64,000 nucleotides of DNA from Thermodesulfobacteriota bacterium (GCA_035559815.1 DATMAT010000023.1:1-64000); one strand, 5' to 3'; counted from the stretch's first letter, positions 41,912-51,678 are shown. Numbers and translations are program-made. The notes: generated by a model from the letters alone, not told the origin.

Positions 41912-42799
41912 ATGTTTATTTGTAGGAAATTGACCTTTAAAATTTCGGAAGACGCAAAATCCCTCGTCTCCGATTTTCTCCTGGGGTTTGATTCTATGGG
42001 TGTGGCTGAAGATATTGTGGAGGATAAAGGCATGGTGGAGATTTCTGCCTATTTCCCGGTGGAGGCCGACTTGAACATGGTCAAAGAAAGCTTGAGAAAT
42101 TATTGCAGCTTCTTGGGGAAGTATTTGCCTGCTTTTAGCCTGGGTGATATCGACGAAGAGGAGATAGACCGTTCCGGTTGGGAAGGATGGAGGCAGTTCT
42201 TAAAAACGGTGAGGGTTAGTGAAAGGGTTATCGTAAGACCTCCTTGGGAGGAGTACCTGCCTCACCGGGATGAAATAATTATTGAAATCAATCCATCCAT
42301 GGCCTTCGGGACGGGGCATCATGAAACCACCAGACTCTGTATACGGGCTATGGAAAAAATAATTCATGATAAAAAGGTGAGGAGTGTTCTTGATGTGGGT
42401 TGCGGTAGCGGAATTCTGGCTGTTTCCGCCGTAAAACTGGGGGCGGACTGGGCACTTGGTTTGGATGATGATCCTATAGCGGTGAAAGAAGCAAAGGAAA
42501 ACCTAAGAAGAAACTCCGTTTCGGACAGGGTTAGGCTTTTCTGTGGACAAATAGAAAACGTAAATGGTAAATTTGACTTAATAGTGATGAATATTTCAGC
42601 GGAGGCGGCACTTCACTATGGGGGGTTCATAAGATCTAGACTGGATAGTAAGGGCATACTCATAGTATCCGGAATTACTAACGCGAGAAGTGATGAAGTA
42701 GTTTCCACACTGGAGGGCATGGGGTTTAATCTCGACGCTAAGATGGCTGGTGGCGAGTGGGTGGCCCTGGTATTCGGTGTTGATAAAAGCGACGTGTAA
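41912..42799 (+). CDS. prmA: ribosomal protein L11 methyltransferase
   Basis: Trimethylates ribosomal protein uL11 with SAM. 295 residues. An N-terminal domain (1-~120) for substrate, then IIIEINPSMAFGTGHHETTRLC, the SAM-binding motif LDVGCGSGILAVSAVKLGA, DDDPIAVKEAKENL and LIVMNISAEA. GAGGGA lies before the ATG. Confidence 0.94.
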   Translation: MFICRKLTFKISEDAKSLVSDFLLGFDSMGVAEDIVEDKGMVEISAYFPVEADLNMVKESLRNYCSFLGKYLPAFSLGDIDEEEIDRSGWEGWRQFLKTVRVSERVIVRPPWEEYLPHRDEIIIEINPSMAFGTGHHETTRLCIRAMEKIIHDKKVRSVLDVGCGSGILAVSAVKLGADWALGLDDDPIAVKEAKENLRRNSVSDRVRLFCGQIENVNGKFDLIVMNISAEAALHYGGFIRSRLDSKGILIVSGITNARSDEVVSTLEGMGFNLDAKMAGGEWVALVFGVDKSDV

Positions 42800-42842
42800 A
42801 GTACACTTTAGATGAATTTCAGGCATGCAAGGGGGGAAAGAA

Positions 42843-43880
42843 ATGTCATCTTTTAAAACTATAGAATGGAAAGATGATAGGGTTTTAATGATAGACCAAA
42901 GAAAGCTACCGAATGAAGAGGTCTATTTTGAGTGTTTTTCTTTCGAGGATGTGGCCTGGGCGATAAAAAATATGGTTATTCGTGGGGCACCGGCGATCGG
43001 CGTGGCCGCGGCTATGGGTATAGCCCTTGGAGCGGTTAAAAGCAAAAGAAAGGAAAGGGTGGAGTTTCTGGCCGAGCTAAAAGAGGTCTCCACGATAATC
43101 TATAAAGCCAGGCCTACGGCGGTGAACCTTTTTTGGGCGGCAAGAAGGATGATGGAAGTAGTGGACCGGAATAAGGATATGGACATTGACTGGATCAGAG
43201 ACAGGCTGGTTGACGAAGCAAAGAAAATTTACCAGCAGGATATTGAGACCTGTCGGCGAATTGGAAAGGTGGGAGCCCAATTGATAAGGGATGGGGCTTC
43301 GATCCTCACCCACTGTAATGCCGGTGCGCTGGCCACAGCCGGTTTCGGCACTGCGCTTGGAGTAATCCGGGCCGCATTCCAGGAAGGAAAGAGCATAAGC
43401 GTTATTGCCACTGAAACCAGGCCGTTCTTACAAGGGGCCAGGCTTACCGCCTGGGAGTTGGATAAAGATGGAATTCCGGTCACGCTTATAACCGACAACA
43501 TGGCCGGGTATGTGATGAGTAGGGGAATGGTTGACCTGGTGATCGTCGGTGCGGATAGGATTGCTTCGAACGGAGATGTGGCCAATAAGATTGGAACCTA
43601 TTCGTTATCCGTCCTGGCAAAGCATCATAACATCCCCTTTTATGTTGCCGCTCCTGTTTCCACTATCGACTATGAATGCCCATCCGGAGAATTAATACCC
43701 ATAGAAGAAAGGGATGCCAGCGAGGTAACTCATATGCTAGGAATGAGGATAGCACCGGCGGTTAAGGTTTTAAATCCGGCATTTGATATAACGCCAAACT
43801 CCCACGTAACTTCTATCATTACCGAGAATGGAATCGCCAGAGAACCCTTTACGGAGGGTTTGAAGGCATTCCTCGATTAG
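42843..43880 (+). CDS. mtnA: S-methyl-5-thioribose-1-phosphate isomerase
   Basis: Methionine salvage: turns methylthioribose 1-phosphate into methylthioribulose 1-phosphate. 345 residues from ATG 42843, chosen because AAGGGGGG stands right before it; the ATG at 42825 is too early. Signatures: [59 protein letters not shown] and [21 protein letters not shown] (catalytic Cys and Asp). No other mtn gene is near. The stop overlaps the next convergent gene by four bases. Confidence 0.94.
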   Translation: MSSFKTIEWKDDRVLMIDQRKLPNEEVYFECFSFEDVAWAIKNMVIRGAPAIGVAAAMGIALGAVKSKRKERVEFLAELKEVSTIIYKARPTAVNLFWAARRMMEVVDRNKDMDIDWIRDRLVDEAKKIYQQDIETCRRIGKVGAQLIRDGASILTHCNAGALATAGFGTALGVIRAAFQEGKSISVIATETRPFLQGARLTAWELDKDGIPVTLITDNMAGYVMSRGMVDLVIVGADRIASNGDVANKIGTYSLSVLAKHHNIPFYVAAPVSTIDYECPSGELIPIEERDASEVTHMLGMRIAPAVKVLNPAFDITPNSHVTSIITENGIAREPFTEGLKAFLD

Positions 43881-44446
43881 AGGTTTCCTTGTCTTTCCAG
43901 GTCAATCTTGCAGGAAAGGCAAAGCTTGGCAAAAGGCATGGCTTTTAACCGGTCTTGGTCTATCTCATCCCCGCAACTCTCACATATCCCGTAGGAGCCG
44001 TCTTCGATATTCCTGAGAGCCTCGTCTATTTGTACCAGTTTATCCCTTTCCCTATCGGTTATCATCAGAGCCAGCTCTCTGTCTCTATCGCTTGAAGCAT
44101 GGTCATAGAAGTCACCTACATCAAACTTGAGATGGTCTGACTCGGTTTTGAAAGTCCTGGAGACATCTCTCAGGAGTTCCTTTCTCATCTGGGTCAACAT
44201 CCCACGTATCTCGTCTTTCCAGTCCGTTTTATGGGCCGTGGGTTTTTTTGCGGCTTTCTCCGTCACATCTCTTTTTTTACCCTGTGTTTTCAACGAGCTT
44301 TCTCCTTTTTTCTTCTTCTTGTCTGAAGCCTTCTTAGGATAAGTTTTGGGCGCTTTAGTCTTGGCCTGTTTAACCCGTTTCAGTTTTTCCTTCTTCTGAA
44401 CCTTTTTGTTCTTTTTCTCGGGCTTTTTGACTTTTGCTTTTGCCAA
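43877..44446 (-). CDS. DksA-like zinc-finger protein with Lys-rich N-terminal tail
   Basis: 189 residues. The first ~70 are almost only Lys, Ala, Thr and Pro ([15 protein letters not shown] ... [15 protein letters not shown]), disordered and able to bind nucleic acid. Residues ~75-189 are a DksA/TraR module: the coiled coil [37 protein letters not shown], and the zinc finger [16 protein letters not shown] ... [12 protein letters not shown]. The Lys-rich extension is seen in some deltaproteobacterial homologues. Confidence 0.88.
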   Translation of the reverse strand: MAKAKVKKPEKKNKKVQKKEKLKRVKQAKTKAPKTYPKKASDKKKKKGESSLKTQGKKRDVTEKAAKKPTAHKTDWKDEIRGMLTQMRKELLRDVSRTFKTESDHLKFDVGDFYDHASSDRDRELALMITDRERDKLVQIDEALRNIEDGSYGICESCGDEIDQDRLKAMPFAKLCLSCKIDLERQGNL

Positions 44447-44657
44447 CTAGGTTGTCCTCAGTCTTAATGTTGGAGGATATTTAAGATAAGGATATTGAAT
44501 AGTTTGTCAAGAGTGGATTTCCTCTGTTTATTTTTTACACATTCGCTCCATAAAGTGTATTGGATTTTGAGGCAGTATGATATCAAAAAGAAGGAGGGGG
44601 CCGGCCAGAGAGAAATAAGGTGGCAAAATTAGGTCTTCTTTTAGCTATGCCCCCTCA

Positions 44658-45410
44658 TTATCCTCTCTTGTAGAACTTTTTTTCCCATTTCTCGTGTCTT
44701 TCCTGGGCCTCTCGAATAGCCGGTGTGAAGATAGCAGCGTTGAGTATGAATTGATTCAATAGATTAAACGGAAACTTGACCGGCCTCACAAAATCTACGA
44801 ATAGGACAGCCCTGAACCCGGAGGTATCATTCCAAACCTCGTGCTCATAGGTATCGTCGAAGATGAGGCTTTCGCCCTCATCCCAGTGCTTTATCTCATT
44901 GCCAACCCGAATACGGCATTTTTCCCTCGGTTCGGGCACGATCAAGCCTAGATGATAGCGAAGTACTCCGTTATAAGGGCCGCGGTGAGGGGGGATGTAC
45001 TTCCCCGGTGATAGAATGGAAAAGAAGGCGGTTTTCATGCCGGGGATCTTTCTCAATATCCGTGTGGTCTCAGGACATCTTCTGGAGTTTTCCTCGGCTT
45101 CTACCCCGTAACCGGCCAGGAAAAAGGTTTTCCAATTTTCATCCTTGGTGATTGTCTTTACTTCGCTCATTATCTCATGAAAGCTCGGCAGCTCCTCTCT
45201 TCTTTCCATGACCTGTTCCAGTTCAGCCCGAATGGTGGTCCACTCTTTTTCCACCTCTCTGACCCAGGGAAAAAGCCCGTTATCATAGACCGGCGGGTTA
45301 CCTACAGCAGAGTGCCTGGCAATTTGTGTTTCCGCCCAGTTGATGAAAGCGGAGATGGGTTTGGCTACATATTCCTTTGGCGGAATCTGGTGATTTACTT
45401 CGTCTGGCAT
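44658..45410 (-). CDS. aspartyl/asparaginyl beta-hydroxylase family protein (LpxO-like)
   Basis: 250 residues. Fe(II)/2-oxoglutarate dioxygenase: GKYIPPHRGPYNGVLRYHLGLIVP (first metal His), GESLIFDDTYEHEVWN (second metal His) and FRAVLFVDFVRP (2-oxoglutarate Arg). The family includes LpxO, which hydroxylates a lipid A acyl chain. The membrane segments of LpxO are not clear, so the substrate is open. Its partner on the same strand is the CDP-alcohol transferase gene upstream. Confidence 0.8.
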   Translation of the reverse strand: MPDEVNHQIPPKEYVAKPISAFINWAETQIARHSAVGNPPVYDNGLFPWVREVEKEWTTIRAELEQVMERREELPSFHEIMSEVKTITKDENWKTFFLAGYGVEAEENSRRCPETTRILRKIPGMKTAFFSILSPGKYIPPHRGPYNGVLRYHLGLIVPEPREKCRIRVGNEIKHWDEGESLIFDDTYEHEVWNDTSGFRAVLFVDFVRPVKFPFNLLNQFILNAAIFTPAIREAQERHEKWEKKFYKRG

Positions 45411-45476
45411 CTTAGTTCAACCTTCCCCTTTAACTTCGAATGATGTTTGCTTCCACGCTTACTTTGGGTCAAAGAT

Positions 45477-46799
45477 TTAACTAAGCTGGCTTATCGGTGG
45501 CCTAAGTTTTCTTAATTTTATTATATCCTCAATCTGGTGTATTAGAAAAAGGACCAAGGCTAGACTGGTAATTCCTAATACCCAAGGATATCCGCCGATT
45601 ATGGCTAAGATTAGAAAGCCCAGAGAATAAAAATTCCTCCTGGACATCGGACGAACTATACCTATTAGCTTGTGCACGAATGACCTATTCTTATCCCCTA
45701 TCATTTTATCGACGTTAAAATACGATACCAAACTCCCGGAATCAGTGTATCTAAGCAGGAAATAAAAGGACCAGACCAAAAAGAATAAAAAGATTCCTAT
45801 GTTTAGGCCTCCCAGTGCTATGGCCATGGGGTTTTTAGTAATTGAATAATAGCCCAGGGGAACACCGATTAGGAAAGATAGGACGGTTACCTGGTCGGAA
45901 ATCGTGTCCACCCATTGCCCCCGCTTGGTTTCCATAAGCTTGACCCGGGCCACTTCTCCATCGCAACGGTCAAGCACTGTGGCAATCTGAAGAAAGAGAG
46001 CGCCTAGGACCGGATGCCCCGCAGCATAGAAGGGGCCCGAAAGCATGCCGATGATGTTTATCATAACGCTTATCATGTTGGGAGTAAGGGGGGTACGTAC
46101 AAGAAGCCTGCTGGTGGGTAGAGATATCTTGCTGTTGATGTTCCTGGAGATCCATCCGGTTTGCGTTTTCCCCACATGGGAGAAGAGTAGATCCTCCGCT
46201 TTCTTGACCGAATCTTCACTCGATGATAGGCGGGTCCAATATCCATCAGAAAATTTAACGAATTTTACGCTCTCTCTTCCCACTAGTTCTTTAGTCCAGC
46301 TCTTTAGGGACATGGAGTTCATGATTGATTTTTCCAGTAGGCTGCCATAGGCCACGAATGCTCCTACTGCTTTTCCGCCCTCGGAGAATAGGTCCTCGAT
46401 AATTTCCCCGTCTATTTTTACCCAGGCGTCCTTACTTCCATCCACCAGGATGGCTATTTCATCCTCGGTGACGTCACAATTCATCAAGCAGGAAAGACCA
46501 GTTGGATTTATTACCAGATTGGATTGAAGAATAAGGGAGGGACTGGGCTCGAAGTTTATGGGAGAGCCAATAGTGTGCCAGGTGATCTGGCTCTTTATGC
46601 GCTTGTCACTCTTTAACAGGTTTTTTAGAGGGGAATCGTCTTTTTCTATGATGACGGTGAATTTCTTTATTCCCGCCCTTTCCGCCGTTATTATCAGCCG
46701 ATTAAGCTGTGGAATTCCACCAAAGACGGCGTTTCCATGAGAATCCAGCCTTTCTCCCTCTATTCCAGTGCCAGCTGCTACCAGTATTGCATGATCCAT
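45477..46799 (-). CDS. CDP-alcohol phosphatidyltransferase with degenerate N-terminal nucleotidyltransferase domain (DIPP-synthase-like)
   Basis: 440 residues. Residues 1-~200 have a nucleotidyltransferase fold but have lost the G-x-G-x-R loop (LVAAGTGIEGERL). From ~212 the membrane part begins with GWISRNINSKIS, the transition seen in archaeal bifunctional IPCT/DIPP synthases. The CDP-alcohol motif is intact: D280-G281-x2-A284-R285-x8-G294-x3-D298-x3-D302. About six membrane segments follow. The active nucleotidyltransferase lies one base upstream as a separate gene. Likely product: an inositol- or related polar-headed phosphodiester or lipid. Substrate unproven. Confidence 0.82.
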   Translation of the reverse strand: MDHAILVAAGTGIEGERLDSHGNAVFGGIPQLNRLIITAERAGIKKFTVIIEKDDSPLKNLLKSDKRIKSQITWHTIGSPINFEPSPSLILQSNLVINPTGLSCLMNCDVTEDEIAILVDGSKDAWVKIDGEIIEDLFSEGGKAVGAFVAYGSLLEKSIMNSMSLKSWTKELVGRESVKFVKFSDGYWTRLSSSEDSVKKAEDLLFSHVGKTQTGWISRNINSKISLPTSRLLVRTPLTPNMISVMINIIGMLSGPFYAAGHPVLGALFLQIATVLDRCDGEVARVKLMETKRGQWVDTISDQVTVLSFLIGVPLGYYSITKNPMAIALGGLNIGIFLFFLVWSFYFLLRYTDSGSLVSYFNVDKMIGDKNRSFVHKLIGIVRPMSRRNFYSLGFLILAIIGGYPWVLGITSLALVLFLIHQIEDIIKLRKLRPPISQLS

Positions 46800-46800
46800 T

Positions 46801-47580
46801 TTAACGGCTTGTTTCTACTACACGCAGGATCCTTTCTTCTTCATACGGTCTCTTGACAAGCTTGTCGGCGTTAATCCTGGCTCGAAAAAGGTCGCTCGGA
46901 TAGTCCACGTCCATCCAGAACAGGTCCTTTATGTCTAGGGACTTTACCTTGTATCCCTTTTTTATAAGCCGGTGGATTGCGGAAACGTACCATTTTTTCT
47001 CCGCCCCTTCTGTCCTCATTTCCTCTTCAATCGCCCTCTTTATCAGTTCAACCCCAGTGTCCCTGAACACCCTTATCCCGACTGATTCGGCAAAAGGGCG
47101 GTTGGTCAGGGTTTTTCCAATCTCTACGATCTTGCCGTATTGAGTAACTACCTTCATATCCTCTTCTTCATAACTGGATTTCCTCTTTATAGGAAGGCAT
47201 ATCTTTTCATCGCGATTACGTAGTATCAGCTCGAGCACGTCATTCTCGAATACGTCATCCCCGTTCATGACCACTATATCGCTATCCATCTCACCCCGGG
47301 CTATCCATAGAGAAATCAGACTGTTGGTCGTCTGATAAAATGGATTATAAAGGGTTTTTATCTTCATTCCTAACCCGTCGTAGTTTCGCAGGAAATTCTC
47401 TACTTTCTCAAAACCAAATCCCACTACTATTACCACTTCGTCAATTCCACAGTCCCGGATGTGGTTGATTTGGTGTTCGAGTATTGTTTCTCCGCCTATG
47501 TCCAAGAGACACTTGGGGATGTATTTAGTGTATGGATAAAGTCTTTTCCCTCTACCCGCTGCGAGTATCACTGCTTTCAT
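46801..47580 (-). CDS. sugar-phosphate nucleotidyltransferase (inositol-1-P cytidylyltransferase-like)
   Basis: 259 residues. LAAGRGKRLYPYTKYIPKCLLDIGG has the signature loop G9-x-G11-x-R13 and the conserved Lys23. Also VVIVVGFGFEKVENFL, VVMNGDDVFEND (metal Asp), and WMDVDYPSDL at the end. It overlaps functionally the degenerate domain of the next gene, one base downstream. Together they would first activate a phosphorylated alcohol with CTP, then transfer it in the membrane. Confidence 0.85.
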   Translation of the reverse strand: MKAVILAAGRGKRLYPYTKYIPKCLLDIGGETILEHQINHIRDCGIDEVVIVVGFGFEKVENFLRNYDGLGMKIKTLYNPFYQTTNSLISLWIARGEMDSDIVVMNGDDVFENDVLELILRNRDEKICLPIKRKSSYEEEDMKVVTQYGKIVEIGKTLTNRPFAESVGIRVFRDTGVELIKRAIEEEMRTEGAEKKWYVSAIHRLIKKGYKVKSLDIKDLFWMDVDYPSDLFRARINADKLVKRPYEEERILRVVETSR

Positions 47581-47707
47581 ATCGTTTTCTACTCCATTTT
47601 TGAAGGGTTATAATAAACCCCTTTGTGATAATACAAGATCTTGGTGGCTATTAAGAAGGCAATAAACCTAGGCCTACCTTCTCATCCTGCCTCCTCCTTA
47701 GCAATAG

Positions 47708-47896
47708 CTAACATTTATAACCTCCCAGAATGATTCTGTCAATATTTTTGACGTATTTTGTTGCAATTAGGATGCAAATAAAGTAGTCACGAAATAATGT
47801 TTCCTCTTCCGGAGGGAAATATTGTATAAAATCATCCAAGGCATAATGGCTCTGGTTAAATTTTTGCAGTATACAGATAGGCTTCAATTCATCCAC
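47708..47896 (-). CDS. doubtful small ORF
   Basis: 62 residues (GTG start), MDELKPICILQKFNQSHYAL, DDFIQYFPPEEETLF, IATKYVKNIDRIILGG. No family recognised and no good Shine-Dalgarno. It follows panD by about 30 bases on the same strand and might be a small gene or a remnant. Confidence 0.25.
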   Translation of the reverse strand: MDELKPICILQKFNQSHYALDDFIQYFPPEEETLFRDYFICILIATKYVKNIDRIILGGYKC

Positions 47897-47929
47897 GAAC
47901 GCAACTTTTTCTAATTCCTGTTCTCAGGC

Positions 47930-48319
47930 CTATGTCTTTGCGATGCCTAGTTTCTTCCGCTCTGGTTTAATTTTGGTTATTTTATTGTCTTCATCGACGT
48001 AAACCAGCCGGGGCTCGTGCCCGCTGACCTCGCTCTGGTCATAGCTAGAGAAGCTGGCGATTATCAGGGTGTCTCCTTCTCTTGCCAGATGGGCGGCGGC
48101 GCCGTTTATGCAAATTACCCCGGAGCCGCGTTTGCCCTCGATCGCATAGGTATAGAACCTATGGCCATTAGTCACGTTGAATATATGTACCTGCTCGTAG
48201 GGGATTAAGTCGGCGGCCTCCATCAATTCTTTGTCTATGGTGATGCTACCCTCGTAATCTACATTGGCTCGTGTAACAGTGGCCCGGTGTATTTTAGACT
48301 TAAGAAGCGTTCTCTCCAT
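47930..48319 (-). CDS. panD: aspartate 1-decarboxylase
   Basis: Makes beta-alanine for pantothenate. 129 residues from ATG 48319, chosen because AAAGGAG lies upstream; ATG 48352 would add 11 untypical residues. Proenzyme with the self-cleavage site G24-S25 (DYEGSITID), which yields the pyruvoyl group. Also [11 protein letters not shown] and [18 protein letters not shown]. Last gene of panB-panC-panD. Confidence 0.96.
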   Translation of the reverse strand: MERTLLKSKIHRATVTRANVDYEGSITIDKELMEAADLIPYEQVHIFNVTNGHRFYTYAIEGKRGSGVICINGAAAHLAREGDTLIIASFSSYDQSEVSGHEPRLVYVDEDNKITKIKPERKKLGIAKT

Positions 48320-48338
48320 AGTTCTCTCCTTTGGTGCC

Positions 48339-49178
48339 TTAAAGTCTGGCATTATCGATAAGCCTTGTCCCTCCCAGTCTTACCGCTACCGCCACTAGGT
48401 CTCCAACCTCTGCGGACGCTTTGGGTTCAAGGGTTTCTGGGTCGCAAATTTCCAAGTAGTCAATATCAGTTATACCTACTTCTTTCAATATCTTCTCGCC
48501 GGTTTCGGTTATTTTCTTTGAGTCTCTGACGCCCATTTGGAATTCCCTTCTTATTTCAAGGAGGGCTCTGTGGAGGGAAAGCGCTCTTCTTCTTTCCCCG
48601 GGTGAAAGATACGAATTTCTAGAACTCAGTGCCAGCCCGTCCTTATCCCTCACCGTCGGAAATCCCACTATTTTAACCTCCAGGTTTAAGTCCTCTACCA
48701 TTTTCCTAATGATTTTTAGCTGTTGATAGTCCTTCTCGCCGAAAAGAGCGAAATCAGGTTTTACTATGTTGAACAGTTTTAGGACGACCGTGGCCACACC
48801 CCTGAAGTGTCCGGGACGAAATCGCCCGCAGAGCTGTCCTTCCAACTCTTCGACTTCTACATAGGTCTGAAAACCGGCGGGATAAATTTCCTCTACTCTT
48901 GGATTGAATACTATGTCCACTCCTATAGGTGTCATCTTTTCTAAATCACGTTCCAGGTTTCTCGGGTACTTATTAAAATCTTCGTTAGGCCCAAACTGCA
49001 CGGGATTAACGAAAATACTGACAACTAGGAAGTCGGCCATTTTTCTGCCCTCGGAAATTAACCTAAGGTGTCCATCGTGAAGCGCTCCCATGGTGGGGAC
49101 AAAAGAGATTGTCCTTCCTCGTTCTCGAACCTCGTTGGCCAGTGTCTGCATTTCTTTTACCGTATTTATAACCTTCAA
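48339..49178 (-). CDS. panC: pantothenate synthetase
   Basis: Joins pantoate and beta-alanine with ATP. 279 residues if started at TTG 49178; GAGGGAG stands directly before it and overlaps the panB stop, so translation is coupled. ATG 49223 would place 15 residues in the end of panB. Signatures: [16 protein letters not shown] (HIGH-like), [38 protein letters not shown] and [11 protein letters not shown] (KMSKS-like). Confidence 0.94.
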   Translation of the reverse strand: MKVINTVKEMQTLANEVRERGRTISFVPTMGALHDGHLRLISEGRKMADFLVVSIFVNPVQFGPNEDFNKYPRNLERDLEKMTPIGVDIVFNPRVEEIYPAGFQTYVEVEELEGQLCGRFRPGHFRGVATVVLKLFNIVKPDFALFGEKDYQQLKIIRKMVEDLNLEVKIVGFPTVRDKDGLALSSRNSYLSPGERRRALSLHRALLEIRREFQMGVRDSKKITETGEKILKEVGITDIDYLEICDPETLEPKASAEVGDLVAVAVRLGGTRLIDNARL

Positions 49179-49188
49179 TTGTTCTCCC

Positions 49189-49989
49189 TCAGTTGAATGA
49201 ATGCTCGGTGTCCGGAAATTCACCTTCTTTCACCTCGACTATAAAATCTCTGACTGCTTTTGTCATTATCTCTCTTATTCTTGCGTATCTTTTTACAAAT
49301 CTGGGGATTGGCTCAGGTGATAGTCCAACCAGGTCATTTATGACCAGCACCTGGCCGTCGCAAAACGGCCCGGCGCCGATGCCTATGGTGGGTATATTTA
49401 TGGATTCTGTAATTTTGTTTGCCAGGTCTTGAGGAATACTCTCCAAGACCAAAGAAAAGGCACCGGCTTCCTCGGTAGCCTTGGCCAACTGTAAAAGCCT
49501 CTCGGCTCCGTCGAAGTCCCGGCCCTGGATTTTGTATCCACCTAGTAAGTGGATTGACTGAGGACATAGGCCAATATGACCCATGACCGGTATGCCCGCT
49601 CTAGAAATAGCGTATATTGTATCTAGATAGCATTCACTCGTTTCCAGTTTCACCGATTCCGCTCCCGCCTCCTTGATGAATCTTCCGGCATTTCTTAAGG
49701 CTTCATCTTTAGATGCCTGGTAAGACATGAAGGGCATGTCCCCGCATAGGTGTGCATTTTTGACACCTCGGGAGACGATCCTGGTATGGTAAATCATCTC
49801 ATCCATAGTTACTGGAAGCGTATTGGGGAGACCTTGAACCACGTTTCCCAGTGAATCGCCTACGAGCACGATATCCACGCCGGCTTCGTCGATTATGTTG
49901 GCTATTGCGGCATCATAGGCAGTTACCATGGCGATTTTCTCGCCCTGCCTTTTCATTCCTCTTAGCTTTGGAACTGTGATTTTTTTCAT
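49189..49989 (-). CDS. panB: 3-methyl-2-oxobutanoate hydroxymethyltransferase
   Basis: First step of pantoate synthesis. 266 residues from ATG 49989 (MKKITVPKLRGMKRQG). A longer frame from TTG 50022 would begin inside the terminator hairpin, so I reject it. Signatures: MVTAYDAAIANIIDEAGVDIVLVGDSLG, MPFMSYQ, VMGHIGLCPQSIHLLGG, LVLESIP and GIGAGPFCDGQVLVINDLVGL. The first gene of panBCD; a terminator lies 19 bases upstream. Confidence 0.96.
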   Translation of the reverse strand: MKKITVPKLRGMKRQGEKIAMVTAYDAAIANIIDEAGVDIVLVGDSLGNVVQGLPNTLPVTMDEMIYHTRIVSRGVKNAHLCGDMPFMSYQASKDEALRNAGRFIKEAGAESVKLETSECYLDTIYAISRAGIPVMGHIGLCPQSIHLLGGYKIQGRDFDGAERLLQLAKATEEAGAFSLVLESIPQDLANKITESINIPTIGIGAGPFCDGQVLVINDLVGLSPEPIPRFVKRYARIREIMTKAVRDFIVEVKEGEFPDTEHSFN

Positions 49990-50007
49990 AACTATTGCCC
50001 ATAAAAT

Positions 50008-50043
50008 AAAAAAACCAGCCAAGAGGCAAACCCTCTTGCTGGG
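50008..50043 (-). terminator. intrinsic terminator in the panB leader
   Basis: On the minus strand CCAGCAAGAGG, GTTT, CCTCTTGGCTGG, then seven Ts, 19 bases before the panB ATG. It could end an upstream small RNA or act as an attenuator for panBCD. Confidence 0.75.
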
Positions 50044-50577
50044 CTTTTATTACACTCAAGCTTGCAGGTACGGCTCTGGTTCCGTCCCCATGTTATGCTC
50101 AAATCAACCTCCGTCTCGGTCTCATTATAGAGATCCAAGCGGTATAATCGCCCTCAAGAATCTTAGGTGCTCAAAAAACGTTTATTAAAATAAAGAAAGC
50201 TATCCCAAATGTCAAATTGAATTGATTAGAGAGGGTTTTTATACAAGGGACAATCAATTTCTTATCTTCGGCTAATGACTAAAATCGCGTGTAATAATCA
50301 AGACTTAATTTGTCCGAAGGCGTTGGGAGAGGCTACACTTTTTTGATAAATTGCTACTACCGTAATCATTCATGGAACAGCGAAGCGGCGAAGAATCTAG
50401 AGCCTTCGCTGCTGCTCCAGGAAGACGGAGAAACGTAAACAGACTACTTGCGGAGTATACGTCGAGTTTATCGAACGTGCTTGAAGGGTGACACCTGAAC
50501 AATTTGGGTCGTTCTGTTGGATGCGACTCGCTAAGACAGCGTCTCTTTGGTTAGATATTGACTATTATAGACTTATG
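50044..50577. other. long leader or intergenic region before panB
   Basis: On the minus strand a TATAAT (about 50125-50130) stands roughly 120 bases before the terminator. From there a transcript would contain a small stem, GGGACGG/CCGTACC with loop AACCAGAG (about 50069-50090), and then the terminator. It may be a regulatory leader. The part at 50180-50577 shows no gene or clear repeat. Confidence 0.4.
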
Positions 50578-51018
50578 CTAAGATCCTTGTATCCATTCTT
50601 CTCCGCCTTCCCAAACCTCTTTCTTCCATATAGGAACCGTCTTTTTCAGTTCCTCGATGATGTACCTGGAGGCTTGGTAGGCATCCTCCCGGTGTGGGGC
50701 GGAAACGGCAATGACTAGAGTCACCTCTCCTGGTTCTAATTTGCCGATGCGGTGGGCTATGCCCACTCTGGTAATACTCCACTTTTCTTTTACTTCATCT
50801 GCTATCTTGCTAAATTCTCGAAGAGCCATCTCTTCATAGGCTTCGTATTCCAGGTTTTCTATTTCTCTTCCCCTGGACAGTTTTCTAACCGTACCTATAA
50901 ACACTACCGATGCCCCGCTTTCGATACTTAAGACCTTTCGAATTATGGGTTGAACCTTTATTTTTTTGGCGGTTATTTTGAAGAAGGTGTTTTCGGATTT
51001 ATACCTATTTTTGGTCAT
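50578..51018 (-). CDS. moaE: molybdopterin synthase catalytic subunit
   Basis: Transfers sulfur from MoaD to precursor Z in molybdenum cofactor synthesis. 146 residues: VVFIGTVRKLSRGREIENLEYEAYEEMA, RVGIAHRIGKLEPGEVTLVIAVSAPHREDAYQA and PIWKKEVWEGGEEW with the active Lys residues. No moaD or other moa gene is in the window. Six bases after the upstream RlpA-like gene. Confidence 0.94.
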   Translation of the reverse strand: MTKNRYKSENTFFKITAKKIKVQPIIRKVLSIESGASVVFIGTVRKLSRGREIENLEYEAYEEMALREFSKIADEVKEKWSITRVGIAHRIGKLEPGEVTLVIAVSAPHREDAYQASRYIIEELKKTVPIWKKEVWEGGEEWIQGS

Positions 51019-51024
51019 GGGGGT

Positions 51025-51678
51025 TTATTCCAATATGACATTTCCTCTATAGCCGAATCTTTTACGGAGTTTTGAGGCAACTTTTTCCGCTTCGCCTCTA
51101 TTGGGAAAGCGGCCGACCCTCACCCGGTAGTAAGTCCCATAGTCCAGCTCGATGGGTTCAACCCTCACATCATCTAAATTTCTGCTGAGCTCATCTTTCA
51201 AGCTGAATGCATTTTGCCGATCGTTGAATGAGGCGACCTGAACGGTGTAAACGGCATCGAAATAATTGTTCTTTCTTCCCGGAACAGAAATTACCTCCAC
51301 CTTTACCCTCGCCGTGCCCTTGGCTATCATATCGATTGATTTAGCCGCGGTGTAAGAAAGGTCTATAATGCGTCCTCCTACGAACGGTCCCCGGTCATTT
51401 ATTCTGACTATTACGTCCTTACCGTTTTCCAGGTTGGTAACTCTGGCCATGGTGCCTAGGGGGAGGCTTTTATGAGCAGCCGTATAACCGTACATGCTGA
51501 AACGCTCACCGCTTGCCGCTTTTTTGCCGTGTTCCTCGACGCCGTACCATGAGGCAATCCCGGTTTGGGTATAACCCTCGGCCGGGTAGATTATAGCCTC
51601 AGTACCTCTTTTTGAAGTGTAAGAACAGGAGAATATGAATGGCATCATAAGTAAGCTTATTAATGTTCCAGTTCTCAT
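51025..51678 (-). CDS. rlpA: RlpA-like lytic transglycosylase lipoprotein with SPOR domain
   Basis: RlpA cuts peptidoglycan strands lacking stem peptides and aids daughter-cell separation. 217 residues: lipobox FIFSCSY (Cys18), a double-psi barrel (about 38-125) with ASWYGVEEHGKKAASGERFSMYGYTAAHKSLPLGT and VRINDRGPFVGGRIIDLS containing the catalytic Glu, His and Asp of the family, and a C-terminal SPOR domain (about 140-217, YTVQVASF ... YRVRVGRFPNRGEAE) that binds denuded septal glycan. A shorter relative lies 61 bases upstream. Confidence 0.92.
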   Translation of the reverse strand: MRTGTLISLLMMPFIFSCSYTSKRGTEAIIYPAEGYTQTGIASWYGVEEHGKKAASGERFSMYGYTAAHKSLPLGTMARVTNLENGKDVIVRINDRGPFVGGRIIDLSYTAAKSIDMIAKGTARVKVEVISVPGRKNNYFDAVYTVQVASFNDRQNAFSLKDELSRNLDDVRVEPIELDYGTYYRVRVGRFPNRGEAEKVASKLRKRFGYRGNVILE

